From NCBI GenBank assembly GCA_003212315.1, contig QCQB01000004.1, positions 1 through 64,000 on the forward strand: a stretch of 64,000 nucleotides of DNA, given 5' to 3'. Each line of letters begins with the position of its first letter. Positions within the stretch are counted from its first letter, which is position 1. Made by a program: the position numbers and the translations under genes. The notes beneath the pieces were generated by a model. The model searched no databases and had not been told where the DNA came from. It saw only the letters and a program-made list of their open reading frames with translations. Below are positions 45,892 through 55,062 of the stretch, piece by piece. This DNA comes from SAR116 cluster bacterium AG-447-C21 (GTDB lineage: Bacteria > Pseudomonadota > Alphaproteobacteria > Thalassobaculales > Thalassobaculaceae).

Positions 45892-47571
45892 ATGGGAAGC
45901 ACACGTATGATGGCTACAGGTCATAAACACATGATATCGGCCGGCCATCCTCTCGCTACCCAGGCAGGATTAGAAATATTGGAAGCCGGCGGCAATGCTG
46001 TTGATGCGGGCGTAGCGGCGGCAATGGTCTTGGGCGTGGTGCAAAGTGATTTAGTAAATTTTGCAGGTGTTGCCCCAATAATGGTAAGGGAACCAGATAA
46101 CGGAAAAGTTACAACAATCAGCGGTCTCGGTCGCTGGCCTAAAAAGGCCGATATTGACTTTTTAATTCAAAATCATGGAGGGCATGTTCCTGAGGGAATA
46201 CTGCGGATGATTGTTCCTGGAGCACCCGATGCCTTTATAACAGCTCTTGAAAAATTTGGTACCATATCGTTCGGTGAAGCTGCCCGAGGAGCGATACAAG
46301 CTGCTGGGGGCGGTTTCATAATGCATGACCTCATGGCTCAATCCATTCGCGAGAATGAGGAAAAATACAGACGCCATCCATCCACTAGGGAAATCTATCT
46401 ACCAAATAATAGTGTTCCAAAGGCTGGTGATCTTTTCATACAGTCAGATCTGGCTAAAACTTTCAAATTTATGGCTGACGAAGAGTCTAGTAAAAAAGGT
46501 ACTCGTGTCGAGAAATTAAATGCGGTTCGCAAGGCATTCTACGAGGGTGACATCGCCGCCGCTATATCTGATTTTAGTGCCACCCATGGTGGTTGGATAT
46601 CATTATCAGATCTAAAAGATTTTAGAGTTTCTGTTGAACAACCTATTAAAGTTATCCGCAACCGCACCACGTTATTTACATGCGGTGCTTGGTGCCAAGG
46701 AATCAGTATGGCTCAAATGTGGTCGTTTCTTAAAGATAAAGATTTTACAACAATGAGCCACAATTCAGCGGAGTATATTCATACGTTAACCGAAATAATA
46801 AAATTGGTATTCGCAGACCGTGAGCTTTATGTTGGCGACCCTGAATTTGTAAATGTACCCGCAGAAAAATTGCTTTCAAGCGAATATGCTAAGACTAGAT
46901 TAAATTTAATTAAGGACGATGAAACATTAAGAGGCATTGATCTTTGGAATGGGAAAGAAGGTATCTTAGATGAGGAGTTTATATCACAGGACACCTCATA
47001 TGTCTGTGTTATAGACTCGGATGGACTGGTAGCTTCAATAACTCCAAGCGATGGTTCTGCTAATAGCCCTGCTATCCCGGGATGGGGCATTACTCCATCC
47101 TCCAGAGGGTCACAATCTTGGGCTGTAAAAGGCCATCCATCCTGCGTTGCACCATGGAAAAGACCTCGGCTCACACCAAATCCAGCAATTGCAGTGCTGC
47201 CAGACACTTCCATCATGCCTTTTGGGACCCCGGGTGCTGATGTCCAATGTCAGGCGATGTTACAAGTATTACTGAACATAACGGAATTCGGATACTCGCC
47301 CCAAGCGGCAGTCGAAGCGCCAAGATTTGCAAGTTACAATGCTCCGGACAGTTTTGAACCGCATACGGCGCTTCCCAACGTACTAAAACTTGAAGAACCT
47401 ATACCTGAAGCGACTCAAGACAAATTAAAAATTAAAGGACATATTATTGAGAAATGGCCTGAGCAGATATGGAAAGCCGGAGCTGTTTGCGCCATCATAA
47501 AAAAACCCAAACGTCACATACTGTTGGGAGCCGCTGACCCGAGACGTCCTTGTCTTGCTTTAGGTAGATAA
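45892..47571 (+). CDS. Gamma-glutamyltransferase-like Ntn hydrolase
   Basis: A 559-residue GGT-family proenzyme. The start region HPLATQAGLEILEAGGNAVDAGVAAA is the family signature. The expected autocleavage and nucleophile Thr is in SQDTSYVCVIDSDG (about residue 370), where Asp-Thr precedes Ser rather than the usual Thr; downstream NSPAIPGWG differs from classical GGT. No signal peptide is evident, unlike periplasmic GGT, which suggests a cytoplasmic amidohydrolase (oxamate or acyl-amide type) rather than glutathione hydrolysis. ATG 45892 is chosen: AAGGAGTG lies 6-8 bases upstream; the frame is open back to 45706 but overlaps the opposite small gene. Divergent from the amidase unit with an 88-base shared region. 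Confidence 0.83.
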   Translation: MGSTRMMATGHKHMISAGHPLATQAGLEILEAGGNAVDAGVAAAMVLGVVQSDLVNFAGVAPIMVREPDNGKVTTISGLGRWPKKADIDFLIQNHGGHVPEGILRMIVPGAPDAFITALEKFGTISFGEAARGAIQAAGGGFIMHDLMAQSIRENEEKYRRHPSTREIYLPNNSVPKAGDLFIQSDLAKTFKFMADEESSKKGTRVEKLNAVRKAFYEGDIAAAISDFSATHGGWISLSDLKDFRVSVEQPIKVIRNRTTLFTCGAWCQGISMAQMWSFLKDKDFTTMSHNSAEYIHTLTEIIKLVFADRELYVGDPEFVNVPAEKLLSSEYAKTRLNLIKDDETLRGIDLWNGKEGILDEEFISQDTSYVCVIDSDGLVASITPSDGSANSPAIPGWGITPSSRGSQSWAVKGHPSCVAPWKRPRLTPNPAIAVLPDTSIMPFGTPGADVQCQAMLQVLLNITEFGYSPQAAVEAPRFASYNAPDSFEPHTALPNVLKLEEPIPEATQDKLKIKGHIIEKWPEQIWKAGAVCAIIKKPKRHILLGAADPRRPCLALGR

Positions 47572-47674
47572 ATTTATGTAAAGTTTGACATTTTTTGATT
47601 GTATCTGCTGGATCAAAACGGCAAGCTATTTTTTTCAACCGCCTTTCAATACAACTCGAGGGGAGTAAAATATT

Positions 47675-49027
47675 ATGTCTAAAAGGGCCACAGATTTAGA
47701 AACGTTCATGGCAGGTGTGGAAACGCACAATCCAGGCGAACTGGAATTTCATCAAGCCGTTCGTGAAATCGCAGCAGATATTATACCGTGGTTGCAGGAT
47801 TATCCAGAATATGTCGAGGCTCAAGTTCTTGAGCGAATGGCAGAACCAGACCGGATAATATCTTTTCGAGTTTGTTGGGAAGACGACACCGGAAATATTC
47901 GAGTGAACAGAGGTTACAGAATACAAAATAATAATGCAATCGGACCGTACAAAGGCGGGATACGTTTCCACCCATCCGTTAATCAATCAATATTGAAATT
48001 CCTTGCTTTTGAACAAACATTCAAAAATTCGCTCACAGGTTTGCCCATGGGAGGCGGAAAAGGAGGAGCAAATTTTAATCCAAAGGGCAAGTCAGAGAAT
48101 GAGGTCATGCGTTTCTGCCAATCTTTTATGACTGAACTTTATCGTCATATTGGCGCTGATGTTGATGTCCCTGCAGGCGATATCGGCGTAGGCGGCAGAG
48201 AAATTGGCTACATGTTTGGCCAATATAAAAGAATTACAAATCATTTTACGGGCGTGCTAACTGGCAAAGGCCTCGAGTATGGCGGAAGTGAAATGCGTCC
48301 TGAGGCCACCGGCTATGGAGCGGCATATTTTCTCGAAGAAATGCTAAAAACTAAAGGCGATGCGATTGAAGGGAAAGACGTTATAATATCGGGATCGGGA
48401 AATGTGGCTACCTTTGCTGCTGAGAAAATAACCCATCGCGGTGGTAAGGTGCTAACTTTGTCAGACTCCGCGGGCTTTATTTACGATAAAGACGGTATAG
48501 ATGAAGAGAAACTCCAATGGATTATGGAGCTAAAAAACGTCAGGAGAGGTCGTATCTCCGAATACGCCGATAAATTTAGTGGGGCTGAATATCATGCGGG
48601 CAAGCGTCCTTGGGGTGTGAATGCCGACTTAGCTATGCCTTGTGCCACTCAAAATGAGATCACGGCGGAAGATGCTAAAACTATGCTAGGAAACAGTATT
48701 TTGGCCGTTTCTGAGGGTGCAAATATGCCAACAAATATTGATGGGATACATCAATTTCTTGATGCAAAAATATTATTTGCACCTGCAAAAGCGGCGAATG
48801 CAGGTGGTGTTGGAATGTCAGGCCTAGAAATGAGCCAAAATTCTGAGCGTAGGTCTTGGAGTAATGAGGAACTCAGTAAAATGTTAAGGGACCTTATGAC
48901 TGGAATCCACAATAACTGCCATGCAGCAGGAAAGCAAAAAGACGGTTGGTGCAACTACATGGCTGGGTCAAACATCGCTGGGTTTAAAAAAGTTGCAGAT
49001 GCTATGATGGCATTTGGTGTTGTTTAA
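47675..49027 (+). CDS. gdhA: NADP-specific glutamate dehydrogenase
   Basis: Interconverts glutamate and 2-oxoglutarate plus ammonia. The 450-residue protein matches the hexameric bacterial form: YKGGIRFHPSVN (about 92-103), LPMGGGKGG with the active-site Lys, PAGDIGVGGREIGYMFGQYKR with the catalytic Asp, and the NADP fold with SGSGNVA. The gene starts after GGGGAG with good spacing and ends at a strong terminator. It follows the GGT-like gene on the same strand with 103 bases between; both could handle glutamate or ammonia. Confidence 0.95.
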   Translation: MSKRATDLETFMAGVETHNPGELEFHQAVREIAADIIPWLQDYPEYVEAQVLERMAEPDRIISFRVCWEDDTGNIRVNRGYRIQNNNAIGPYKGGIRFHPSVNQSILKFLAFEQTFKNSLTGLPMGGGKGGANFNPKGKSENEVMRFCQSFMTELYRHIGADVDVPAGDIGVGGREIGYMFGQYKRITNHFTGVLTGKGLEYGGSEMRPEATGYGAAYFLEEMLKTKGDAIEGKDVIISGSGNVATFAAEKITHRGGKVLTLSDSAGFIYDKDGIDEEKLQWIMELKNVRRGRISEYADKFSGAEYHAGKRPWGVNADLAMPCATQNEITAEDAKTMLGNSILAVSEGANMPTNIDGIHQFLDAKILFAPAKAANAGGVGMSGLEMSQNSERRSWSNEELSKMLRDLMTGIHNNCHAAGKQKDGWCNYMAGSNIAGFKKVADAMMAFGVV

Positions 49028-49047
49028 ACGCCCATAAATCTAAATAA

Positions 49048-49072
49048 AAAGGGGGCTTTTCGCCCCCTTTTT
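49048..49072 (+). terminator. Rho-independent terminator after gdhA
   Basis: Inverted repeat of 11 bases, AAAAAGGGGGC/GCCCCCTTTTT, around a 5-base TTTTC loop, 20 bases after the gdhA stop. The symmetric A and T runs make it usable on both strands, so it may also end the aspS transcript that arrives from the right. Confidence 0.9.
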
Positions 49073-49152
49073 CAATTAATATTTTTTGTAAATCCGAAAA
49101 ACCAAAAATTATACCACAAAGCGTTTAAGGCTTTTTTGCCATCTATCCAATA

Positions 49153-50931
49153 CTAATCCGATAAAGGTTTTGGCGGCGGCAATGAACTTTTAATATGTAA
49201 TTCCTTTAGTTGCTCAGCTCCAACTTCATTAGGCGCGTTCATCATTAAATCTTCCGCGCGTTGATTCATTGGGAAGAGGATAACTTCTCGGATATTCGGT
49301 TCATTAGCTATTAACATAACTATTCTGTCTATCCCCGGCGCAAAACCACCATGTGGCGGAGCACCATAGCGGAATGCATTTAGCATACCGCTGAACTTTT
49401 CTTCAACTTCCTCTGCAGCATAACCGGCTATAGAAAAGGCTTTGAGCATGACCTCTGGCAAGTGATTTCTTATAGCGCCTGACGAGAGTTCTACCCCGTT
49501 ACACACAATATCATATTGATAGGCAAGGATCTCAAGAGGATCTTTATTTTCAAGCGAAGCCATGCCTCCTTGAGGCATTGAAAAAGGATTGTGTGAAAAT
49601 TCAATCTTTCCAGAGACCTCATCTTCCTCAAACATCGGAAAGTCGACAACCCAGCAAAACTTATAAATATTCTTTTCGCAAATATCTAAATCATCCCCAA
49701 GTTTTAACCTTGCTTGACCAGCCAATTTTGCAGCATCCGCAGATTTTCCTGCTGAGAAAAATATAGCATCGCCATCATCCATTCCGGTTCTTTCTTTCAA
49801 ATCAGATAGGGCCGAATCAGATATTCTGGAAGCAATTGGTCCCTTGCCTACACCTTCGCCAAGAATAATATACCCCATCCCCGGGGCTCCCTCTGTTTGA
49901 GCCCAAGAGTTCATTCTATCACAAATAGCCCGGCTGCCACATTTTGGACCAGGGATTGCGCGAACAACACCACCTCCAGCAACAGTTTTTGCAAAAATTG
50001 CAAACTCACTATTTTCAAAAACATCTGACACATCTGAAATTTCAAGTGGATTTCTCAAATCTGGTTTATCTGACCCATACTTCAACATCGCATCAGCAAA
50101 AGGAATTCTCGGGAATGGCTGAGGGACAGCCCAGTCGGTAAACTCCTCGAATAAACCTGCTAAAACAGGCTCTATTTCGGTGAAAACATCCTCTTGCTCA
50201 ACAAAACTCATCTCTAGATCAAGTTGATAAAACTCTCCCGGAGACCGGTCCGCACGACTATCTTCATCCCTAAAACATGGAGCAATTTGGAAATAGCGAT
50301 CAAAACCAGACATCATTACCAATTGCTTAAACTGTTGAGGCGCTTGTGGAAGGGCATAAAATTTACCTGGATGTAATCGGGACGGAACTAGAAAATCCCT
50401 AGCTCCTTCTGGAGAACTTGCCGTTAAAATTGGCGTTTGAAACTCAGTGAAACCGCGTTCGACCATTCGTCTTCGAATTGAAGATATAACATTAGAACGA
50501 AGAACAATATTGTTATGAATACGCTCACGCCTTAAATCTAAAAATCTATACCTAAGGCGATTTTCTTCCCCTGAGTCTTCCTCGGCATTCACCTGTAAGG
50601 GCAAAAGATCGGCTGAAGATTGCACTTCAAAAGAGTCAATCCTGAGTTCTACCTCACCTGTTGGAATGCGATTATTAATAGTTTCGTCGTCCCGTCGGAC
50701 CACTCTACCAGTAATGGTAACCACACTCTCAACTCGAACACTCTCAACTATCGGGAATGTTGCATCTTCAATGTCGACAACGCATTGCGTAATACCAAAA
50801 TGATCTCTCAAATCCAAAAAAACTAATTGCCCATGATCTCTTCGACGATGGATCCAACCGGACAGGCGAGCCGTGTTCCCGACATCAGTGACACTTAACT
50901 CATTACAATTATGGGTTCGATAACGATGCAT
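49153..50931 (-). CDS. aspS: Aspartyl-tRNA synthetase
   Basis: Class IIb synthetase of 592 residues with the bacterial insertion (GAD) domain. The N-terminal OB-fold has the [20 protein letters not shown] signature; class II motif 2 is [19 protein letters not shown] and motif 3 is [15 protein letters not shown] near the C-terminus. AGGTGAG is 8-10 bases upstream of ATG 50931. Many alphaproteobacterial AspRS are non-discriminating and also charge tRNA-Asn; whether this one does depends on a GatCAB gene elsewhere. Confidence 0.96.
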   Translation of the reverse strand: MHRYRTHNCNELSVTDVGNTARLSGWIHRRRDHGQLVFLDLRDHFGITQCVVDIEDATFPIVESVRVESVVTITGRVVRRDDETINNRIPTGEVELRIDSFEVQSSADLLPLQVNAEEDSGEENRLRYRFLDLRRERIHNNIVLRSNVISSIRRRMVERGFTEFQTPILTASSPEGARDFLVPSRLHPGKFYALPQAPQQFKQLVMMSGFDRYFQIAPCFRDEDSRADRSPGEFYQLDLEMSFVEQEDVFTEIEPVLAGLFEEFTDWAVPQPFPRIPFADAMLKYGSDKPDLRNPLEISDVSDVFENSEFAIFAKTVAGGGVVRAIPGPKCGSRAICDRMNSWAQTEGAPGMGYIILGEGVGKGPIASRISDSALSDLKERTGMDDGDAIFFSAGKSADAAKLAGQARLKLGDDLDICEKNIYKFCWVVDFPMFEEDEVSGKIEFSHNPFSMPQGGMASLENKDPLEILAYQYDIVCNGVELSSGAIRNHLPEVMLKAFSIAGYAAEEVEEKFSGMLNAFRYGAPPHGGFAPGIDRIVMLIANEPNIREVILFPMNQRAEDLMMNAPNEVGAEQLKELHIKSSLPPPKPLSD

Positions 50932-51080
50932 AATTTGATACTCACCTATACTATTACTTCTATTTAAATAAGCTATTCCGTTAACTAGCGCGGCTTCTAG
51001 ATAGTAACAAGAGAAATAAACCCATTAGCTGCATATAATTGTTAAATGTACTATTTCGTCCCATGATTAGCCTAGAAATT

Positions 51081-52163
51081 TCAGATAGGGTCCAATGGCG
51101 CGTTTAATTTTGAACCCGGGACAATAATGCCACCTCTATCGCCAATAGTTACCTGTCCATATCTTTCTGCATAAATTTCTGGCAGTGGTCTCGCATCTGG
51201 CACGGCCAACCATAGACGCAATAAATGTCGTTTTTTATTTTCATCTTCCCAATCCTCGAATGCAGTACGGTCATGCAGCATGGTATGGTTGTGCACAAAC
51301 TGAATATCGCCCGGTTCAAAGCCCATCTCCATATTTATTGCGGGGTCATTCGCTATAGAGTCAAACATATTTAGAGCCTCTCGTCTCTTCTCCGACAACT
51401 CAGGAACTCCATCAAAACGCTGAGCAGAATCTATATAACGAGGAGCATAAATGACGGATAAATACCGCTCATAATAGTTAAAAACTGGTATTTCAAAATA
51501 TGGTTTCTTTCCCTCGGGTATTTCTCCTCTTCGATCCGTAGCGAAAGGCTCAAAAAGTAATCGCAACAAGTCTGGCCTGCGATCATGCATCTCATTATAA
51601 ATAGTCATTGAGCTAACCAATGCAGACGCACCACCTGTTTTAGATGTTTTAAGACATAAAAGTGACACAACATCACAAGAGTCTGTATGAAAATTCTGCC
51701 TTTCCCGCGTCTGATAAATTCGCGCATTTTTATCATTAACAGCGTCTCTTCCAAGATCTCGAACATGACCCAGAATATGCCCCATGGCATTTTGAGATCT
51801 TGCCTTGCCTATATGCATACCAATTCCATAATAAGCTGTTGCTGACTGTTTCATCGACCAATTTTCTATAGGTAGCCCTCGAATGAGTGCAAAGCCACGG
51901 CCATTGATTACTTCGTTTTGAATTTCTCTCAACTTTTGCGACAGGTTCGGCAACTGAAAATCTTCTTTGGTTATAGCTGCGATATCTTTTTTTTCTGTCG
52001 TTTTAAGAGCAACATGAATTTCATTAATATCTTGATCTGATAAAGAGTATATCCATGTTTTTGAGCTTAACATATCGGGCCCATACCAAGCCTGCGAACC
52101 AGTTAATTTTTTTGGTAGCTGCGCTCTATCTTTATCAAATGACGCCTGTTGTTCATCATTCAT
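51081..52163 (-). CDS. TauD/TfdA-family Fe(II)/2-oxoglutarate dioxygenase
   Basis: A 360-residue dioxygenase. The iron triad is visible as HxD in NFHTDSCD (about 169-174) and the distal His in FVHNHTMLHDR (about 296-300), with the 2-oxoglutarate Arg in KKRHLLRLW. This family oxidises sulfonates, carnitine precursors, amino acids and many secondary metabolites; the substrate is not predictable. ATG 52163 has GGAG 8 bases upstream; an in-frame TTG at 52187 is less likely. It lies 149 bases upstream of aspS on the same strand and 202 bases downstream of the esterase. Confidence 0.85.
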   Translation of the reverse strand: MNDEQQASFDKDRAQLPKKLTGSQAWYGPDMLSSKTWIYSLSDQDINEIHVALKTTEKKDIAAITKEDFQLPNLSQKLREIQNEVINGRGFALIRGLPIENWSMKQSATAYYGIGMHIGKARSQNAMGHILGHVRDLGRDAVNDKNARIYQTRERQNFHTDSCDVVSLLCLKTSKTGGASALVSSMTIYNEMHDRRPDLLRLLFEPFATDRRGEIPEGKKPYFEIPVFNYYERYLSVIYAPRYIDSAQRFDGVPELSEKRREALNMFDSIANDPAINMEMGFEPGDIQFVHNHTMLHDRTAFEDWEDENKKRHLLRLWLAVPDARPLPEIYAERYGQVTIGDRGGIIVPGSKLNAPLDPI

Positions 52164-52365
52164 TGTTAACTCCAAAACCATATTCAATAACAGTTTAACT
52201 ACATCAAACTTTTTAATATCACCGACTTCTCATATAATTCTGCCAAATTAGAATTGTAGGATCCCACGCATCGGTTATTAAGATGATATTTACTTGAGTT
52301 ATTCTAAACTTTATACAGTAGGTGTGCAATTCAGATGAACAAATCAAAAACTGTTTTATATCACA

Positions 52366-53598
52366 CTAATCATCTAGCGCCTGGTAAACTAGTACTCGTA
52401 ATTCTCTCCTTATTGGATAAGAAGAGGAGGGAATTAGTTGCGTCATAAAAACTACAGATATATCTTCTAGTGGATCTATCCAAAAAGCGGTACTCGCTAC
52501 GCCCCCCCAAGTAAATTCGCCTTTAGATCCAAGAATTTCTGATCTGACTGGGTCAAGTAGCACTGCTCCTCCTAGACCAAAACCCACTCCTGTCATAGGC
52601 ATCTCACTGAATGTTTTCTGACCCATCGAAGCCATGTCACCAGGTAAATGATTCTGCATCATGTACTGGATAGTCTTTCTTCCTAGCACACGCTCTCCAT
52701 CTAATTTTCCTAACCTTCTTATCATCTCAACAAAACTCACATAATCCCTCATAGACGACACTAATCCACCTCCACCAGAGTTCATGATAACAGGTTGTCG
52801 GAACCGACTATCATCAGCATCTTCTAATTTTTTTAAAGGATTTTCATTGGTTCTTGTATATAGAGCGCAAAATTTATCTAGCTTGTCATCTGGCACTGAA
52901 AACGAAGTATCAGTCATTTTCAAAGGGTCAAAAATTCTCTCTTTGAATACACTTTCCAAATCTTTTCCAGTTATAACCTCAATGATTCGACCAAGTACAT
53001 CTGTTGAGACTCCATATCGCCAACTAGACCCTGGCTGAAAGCACAACGGCGTAGTCGAGAGCCGTTCTACAATATTTTCTAAGCTCTCATTTGTTTTTCC
53101 AAAATCTATCTTCGCTTTTCTCAATGCACGACCGACTGGCCCTGGGTCGAAAGCCCCATACGTAAAGCCTGAGGTATGGTTCATCAATTGGTGGATAGTT
53201 ACCGGCGAGGCTAAGTCGTGTAGGCTCATATTATCGAAGTCTCCCGATGAATAGACTTTCTGATTCCGGAAATTTGGGAGATACCGAGTTATTGGGTCAT
53301 CTAACATCAGTTCGCCTGTCTCAAAAAGCGACAAGGCCGCTACTGTAGTAATCAACTTCGACATTGAGTACACTCGATATAAACCGTCTTCGAGAACAGG
53401 ATGTTGTTTTTCGATGTCTCGTTTACCATAAATAGAGGAGTGGGCAACCTCTCCTCTTCGCATAACAACTAAAGCAGCAAATGGTAGTTTCCCTTCATCA
53501 ACATATTTCTCCAACCACGGATTAATTCTTGCTAGCCTCTGGGGGCAAAATCCTAGCTTATCAGGGCGTAAGGTTTCCCCGTTTAGATCAATCGTCAT
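52366..53598 (-). CDS. Family VIII-type esterase / class C beta-lactamase-fold serine hydrolase
   Basis: A 410-residue serine hydrolase (EstB-like). The nucleophile and Lys are in YSMSKLITT (SxxK, about residue 78-81); WRYGVSTDV gives the Tyr of the YxN/YxS motif (about 193-196), and the C-terminal WGGVAST region corresponds to the KTG-like box (W-G-G). No signal peptide is evident, which favours an intracellular esterase over a true beta-lactamase. ATG 53598 has a weak AAAGAA ribosome site. It is divergent from the DUF6481 gene. Confidence 0.86.
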   Translation of the reverse strand: MTIDLNGETLRPDKLGFCPQRLARINPWLEKYVDEGKLPFAALVVMRRGEVAHSSIYGKRDIEKQHPVLEDGLYRVYSMSKLITTVAALSLFETGELMLDDPITRYLPNFRNQKVYSSGDFDNMSLHDLASPVTIHQLMNHTSGFTYGAFDPGPVGRALRKAKIDFGKTNESLENIVERLSTTPLCFQPGSSWRYGVSTDVLGRIIEVITGKDLESVFKERIFDPLKMTDTSFSVPDDKLDKFCALYTRTNENPLKKLEDADDSRFRQPVIMNSGGGGLVSSMRDYVSFVEMIRRLGKLDGERVLGRKTIQYMMQNHLPGDMASMGQKTFSEMPMTGVGFGLGGAVLLDPVRSEILGSKGEFTWGGVASTAFWIDPLEDISVVFMTQLIPSSSYPIRRELRVLVYQALDD

Positions 53599-53936
53599 AA
53601 CAAAGTGTTCTTTCTAATGAATTTGATTTTTGGTTAGAGGTTCACGTTCTACTGGTAGTAGATATTTGATGCGCCTGATCTCAGATATCACATAGCACGA
53701 GAAACATTTTATTTGTATACTTGCATTTTTTATTATTATCCTTATTTTCTTCCGCAAGTGATCACATGCTTTTGATCTTTGAATTGTGAAACTTGCAAAA
53801 CACAAATAATTCTCTCATTACTGGGGATTACCTGAAATACCCTGCACAGTAACAATCAGATTAAAAATTAAGGTCAATCAGATCAATATATAATGATTGA
53901 AATATTTTACTACTTCGTAAACAAAGATGGGGAAAG
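53599..53936. other. Intergenic region between divergent esterase and DUF6481 genes
   Basis: A 338-base AT-rich gap. It contains short open frames but none with a ribosome site or recognisable protein. It should hold promoters for the two divergent genes. The direct repeat TCAATCAGATCAAT at its right end, just before a TATAAT, is the only noticeable pattern. Confidence 0.6.
53889..53894 (+). promoter_or_regulatory. Possible -10 element for the DUF6481 gene
   Basis: TATAAT 42 bases before the start codon, at the edge of the TCAATCAGATCAAT repeat. No -35 of normal spacing is recognisable, so either an activator-dependent promoter or chance. Confidence 0.25.
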
Positions 53937-54359
53937 ATGAAGAATTCTTACAAAGACGACAATTTTGGCTCGCGCATAGCTAATAAAGCAAAAGCTCGAC
54001 AAGCAATTCAAGAACGTATTAAAGCACGACCGGGGCCAGGAGACCCTGAGTTTGAGAAAATCAGGGCAGAGCGTGAAGCGATTTCTGCAGCGCGGCAACA
54101 ACGTTTAGCCGAACGCAAAGCGGAAAAAGAAGAAAAGCTGGCTCGCGAGAAAGCTGAAAGAGAGGCGAGAGAGCAGGCTGAAAAAGCAGCTCGAGAAGCT
54201 CGCGAATTGGCTGAGAAAGAAGAGGCAGATAGAATAGCCGATGAAGCAATAGCTTTATTAGCAGAGCAGAAAGCCGCTCGTGATGCAAGATATGCGGCTA
54301 GGAAGGCTCGAAAAGGCGGCAAGCGAGCACGGAAGGCCCAAGCCCAAGCGGAGTCATGA
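53937..54359 (+). CDS. DUF6481 family coiled-coil protein
   Basis: A 140-residue highly charged protein: about residues 45-125 are a continuous Ala/Glu/Arg/Lys-rich helix (likely coiled coil), preceded by a conserved RARPGPGDPEF-like segment near 33-43 and ending in AARDARYAARKARK followed by a basic tail. This arrangement matches DUF6481, a small alphaproteobacterial family of unknown function. No signal or membrane segment, so cytoplasmic and probably nucleic-acid or ribosome associated, by charge only. GGGGAAAG lies immediately upstream of ATG. Confidence 0.78.
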   Translation: MKNSYKDDNFGSRIANKAKARQAIQERIKARPGPGDPEFEKIRAEREAISAARQQRLAERKAEKEEKLAREKAEREAREQAEKAAREARELAEKEEADRIADEAIALLAEQKAARDARYAARKARKGGKRARKAQAQAES

Positions 54360-54424
54360 CACTGTAATTGATCTGCTTACAATATTTAAATAGAGGATGT
54401 TTTAGTTCAGGGAACGCTAGCCGG

Positions 54425-54622
54425 TTACCGACCATTACCCGATGCTCCGGAACCAAGAGGGGATCCATTACGCCACGTATTTGAGCTCTTGCATCGCGAG
54501 CAAATTCTTTCTCCGGCCCATTGGCTGTGAAATGTTGCTTCACATCGTAAGCATTGTCGCACCTTTGGTACATCGGCGCGAGGCTCTTCTGTGGGTACTT
54601 CTGTCGCGGGCGTAGTAGACAT
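54425..54622 (-). CDS. Small zinc-ribbon protein, 65 residues
   Basis: A short protein with one zinc ribbon: CLRC at about 24-27 and CSRC at about 42-45, separated by ATFHSQWAGERI. The N-terminal part is Pro/Glu-rich and the C-terminal tail is Gly/Ser-rich. Small proteins with this CLRC-x(n)-FxS-x(n)-RICxxC layout occur in alphaproteobacteria as hypothetical genes. ATG 54622 is preceded by GAAGGA at 7-8 bases. Convergent with the DUF6481 gene. The function is unknown; DNA or RNA binding is plausible. Confidence 0.7.
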   Translation of the reverse strand: MSTTPATEVPTEEPRADVPKVRQCLRCEATFHSQWAGERICSRCKSSNTWRNGSPLGSGASGNGR

Positions 54623-55062
54623 AATAATTCCTTCAATCGAAACAAATATAAACTCGTGAAGCCAGGCGTTAGATTACAACTGATAAACAACAAACTACCT
54701 TCACCGAAAAACATCTGGACTAATTTGGTCTAGTTGTCCGCTAGTAATATCGGAGAGTAACTGACGACTGTATTGTTGTTTTTCCTCAGTCGAGAGCACG
54801 AAAACCCACGAAAACAGCGCGCACAATTGCACAGAAACGTTTTTCAATCAAATGTATTATTACAATTTAAGTCAAAAATTGGGATATTATTGCTTAATCA
54901 ATGTATATTTCAATAACTGCCCCGTATTATTTTGTATATTCTATTGAATACTAATATTTATTGGCTTTTTGCCAGACTCCCTCCTCCTCAAAAATAAAGC
55001 TTCCTCACGCCTCTATTAAACTATGCTTGCCTTGGTGGGGTTAATTATGCAACACCAGATTA
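54623..55062. other. Intergenic region with one tiny possible reading frame
   Basis: A 440-base AT-rich stretch between the zinc-ribbon gene and the SpoU methyltransferase. Apart from the 32-codon frame listed separately I see no gene, tRNA or strong hairpin. The part 54840-54960 is especially AT-rich and could contain the plus-strand promoter for the methyltransferase. Confidence 0.5.
54701..54799 (-). CDS. Possible small ORF, 32 residues
   Basis: A GTG-started frame (GTG at 54799) reading V-L-STEEKQQYSRQLLSDITS and on to QISPDVFR before a TGA. Composition looks protein-like (helix-forming, charged) despite AT-rich surroundings, and the frame stays open upstream to about 54848 through a hydrophobic stretch. 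It lies 78 bases upstream of the zinc-ribbon gene on the same strand. No clear ribosome site. It could be a real small protein, a gene remnant, or chance. Confidence 0.25.
   Translation of the reverse strand: MLSTEEKQQYSRQLLSDITSGQLDQISPDVFR

Noticed and set aside
54008-54322. Minus-strand Ala/Ser-rich open frame opposite DUF6481
   Set aside because: A mirror of the Ala/Glu/Arg codons of the coiled-coil gene; composition is explained by the antisense strand and no start signal is seen.
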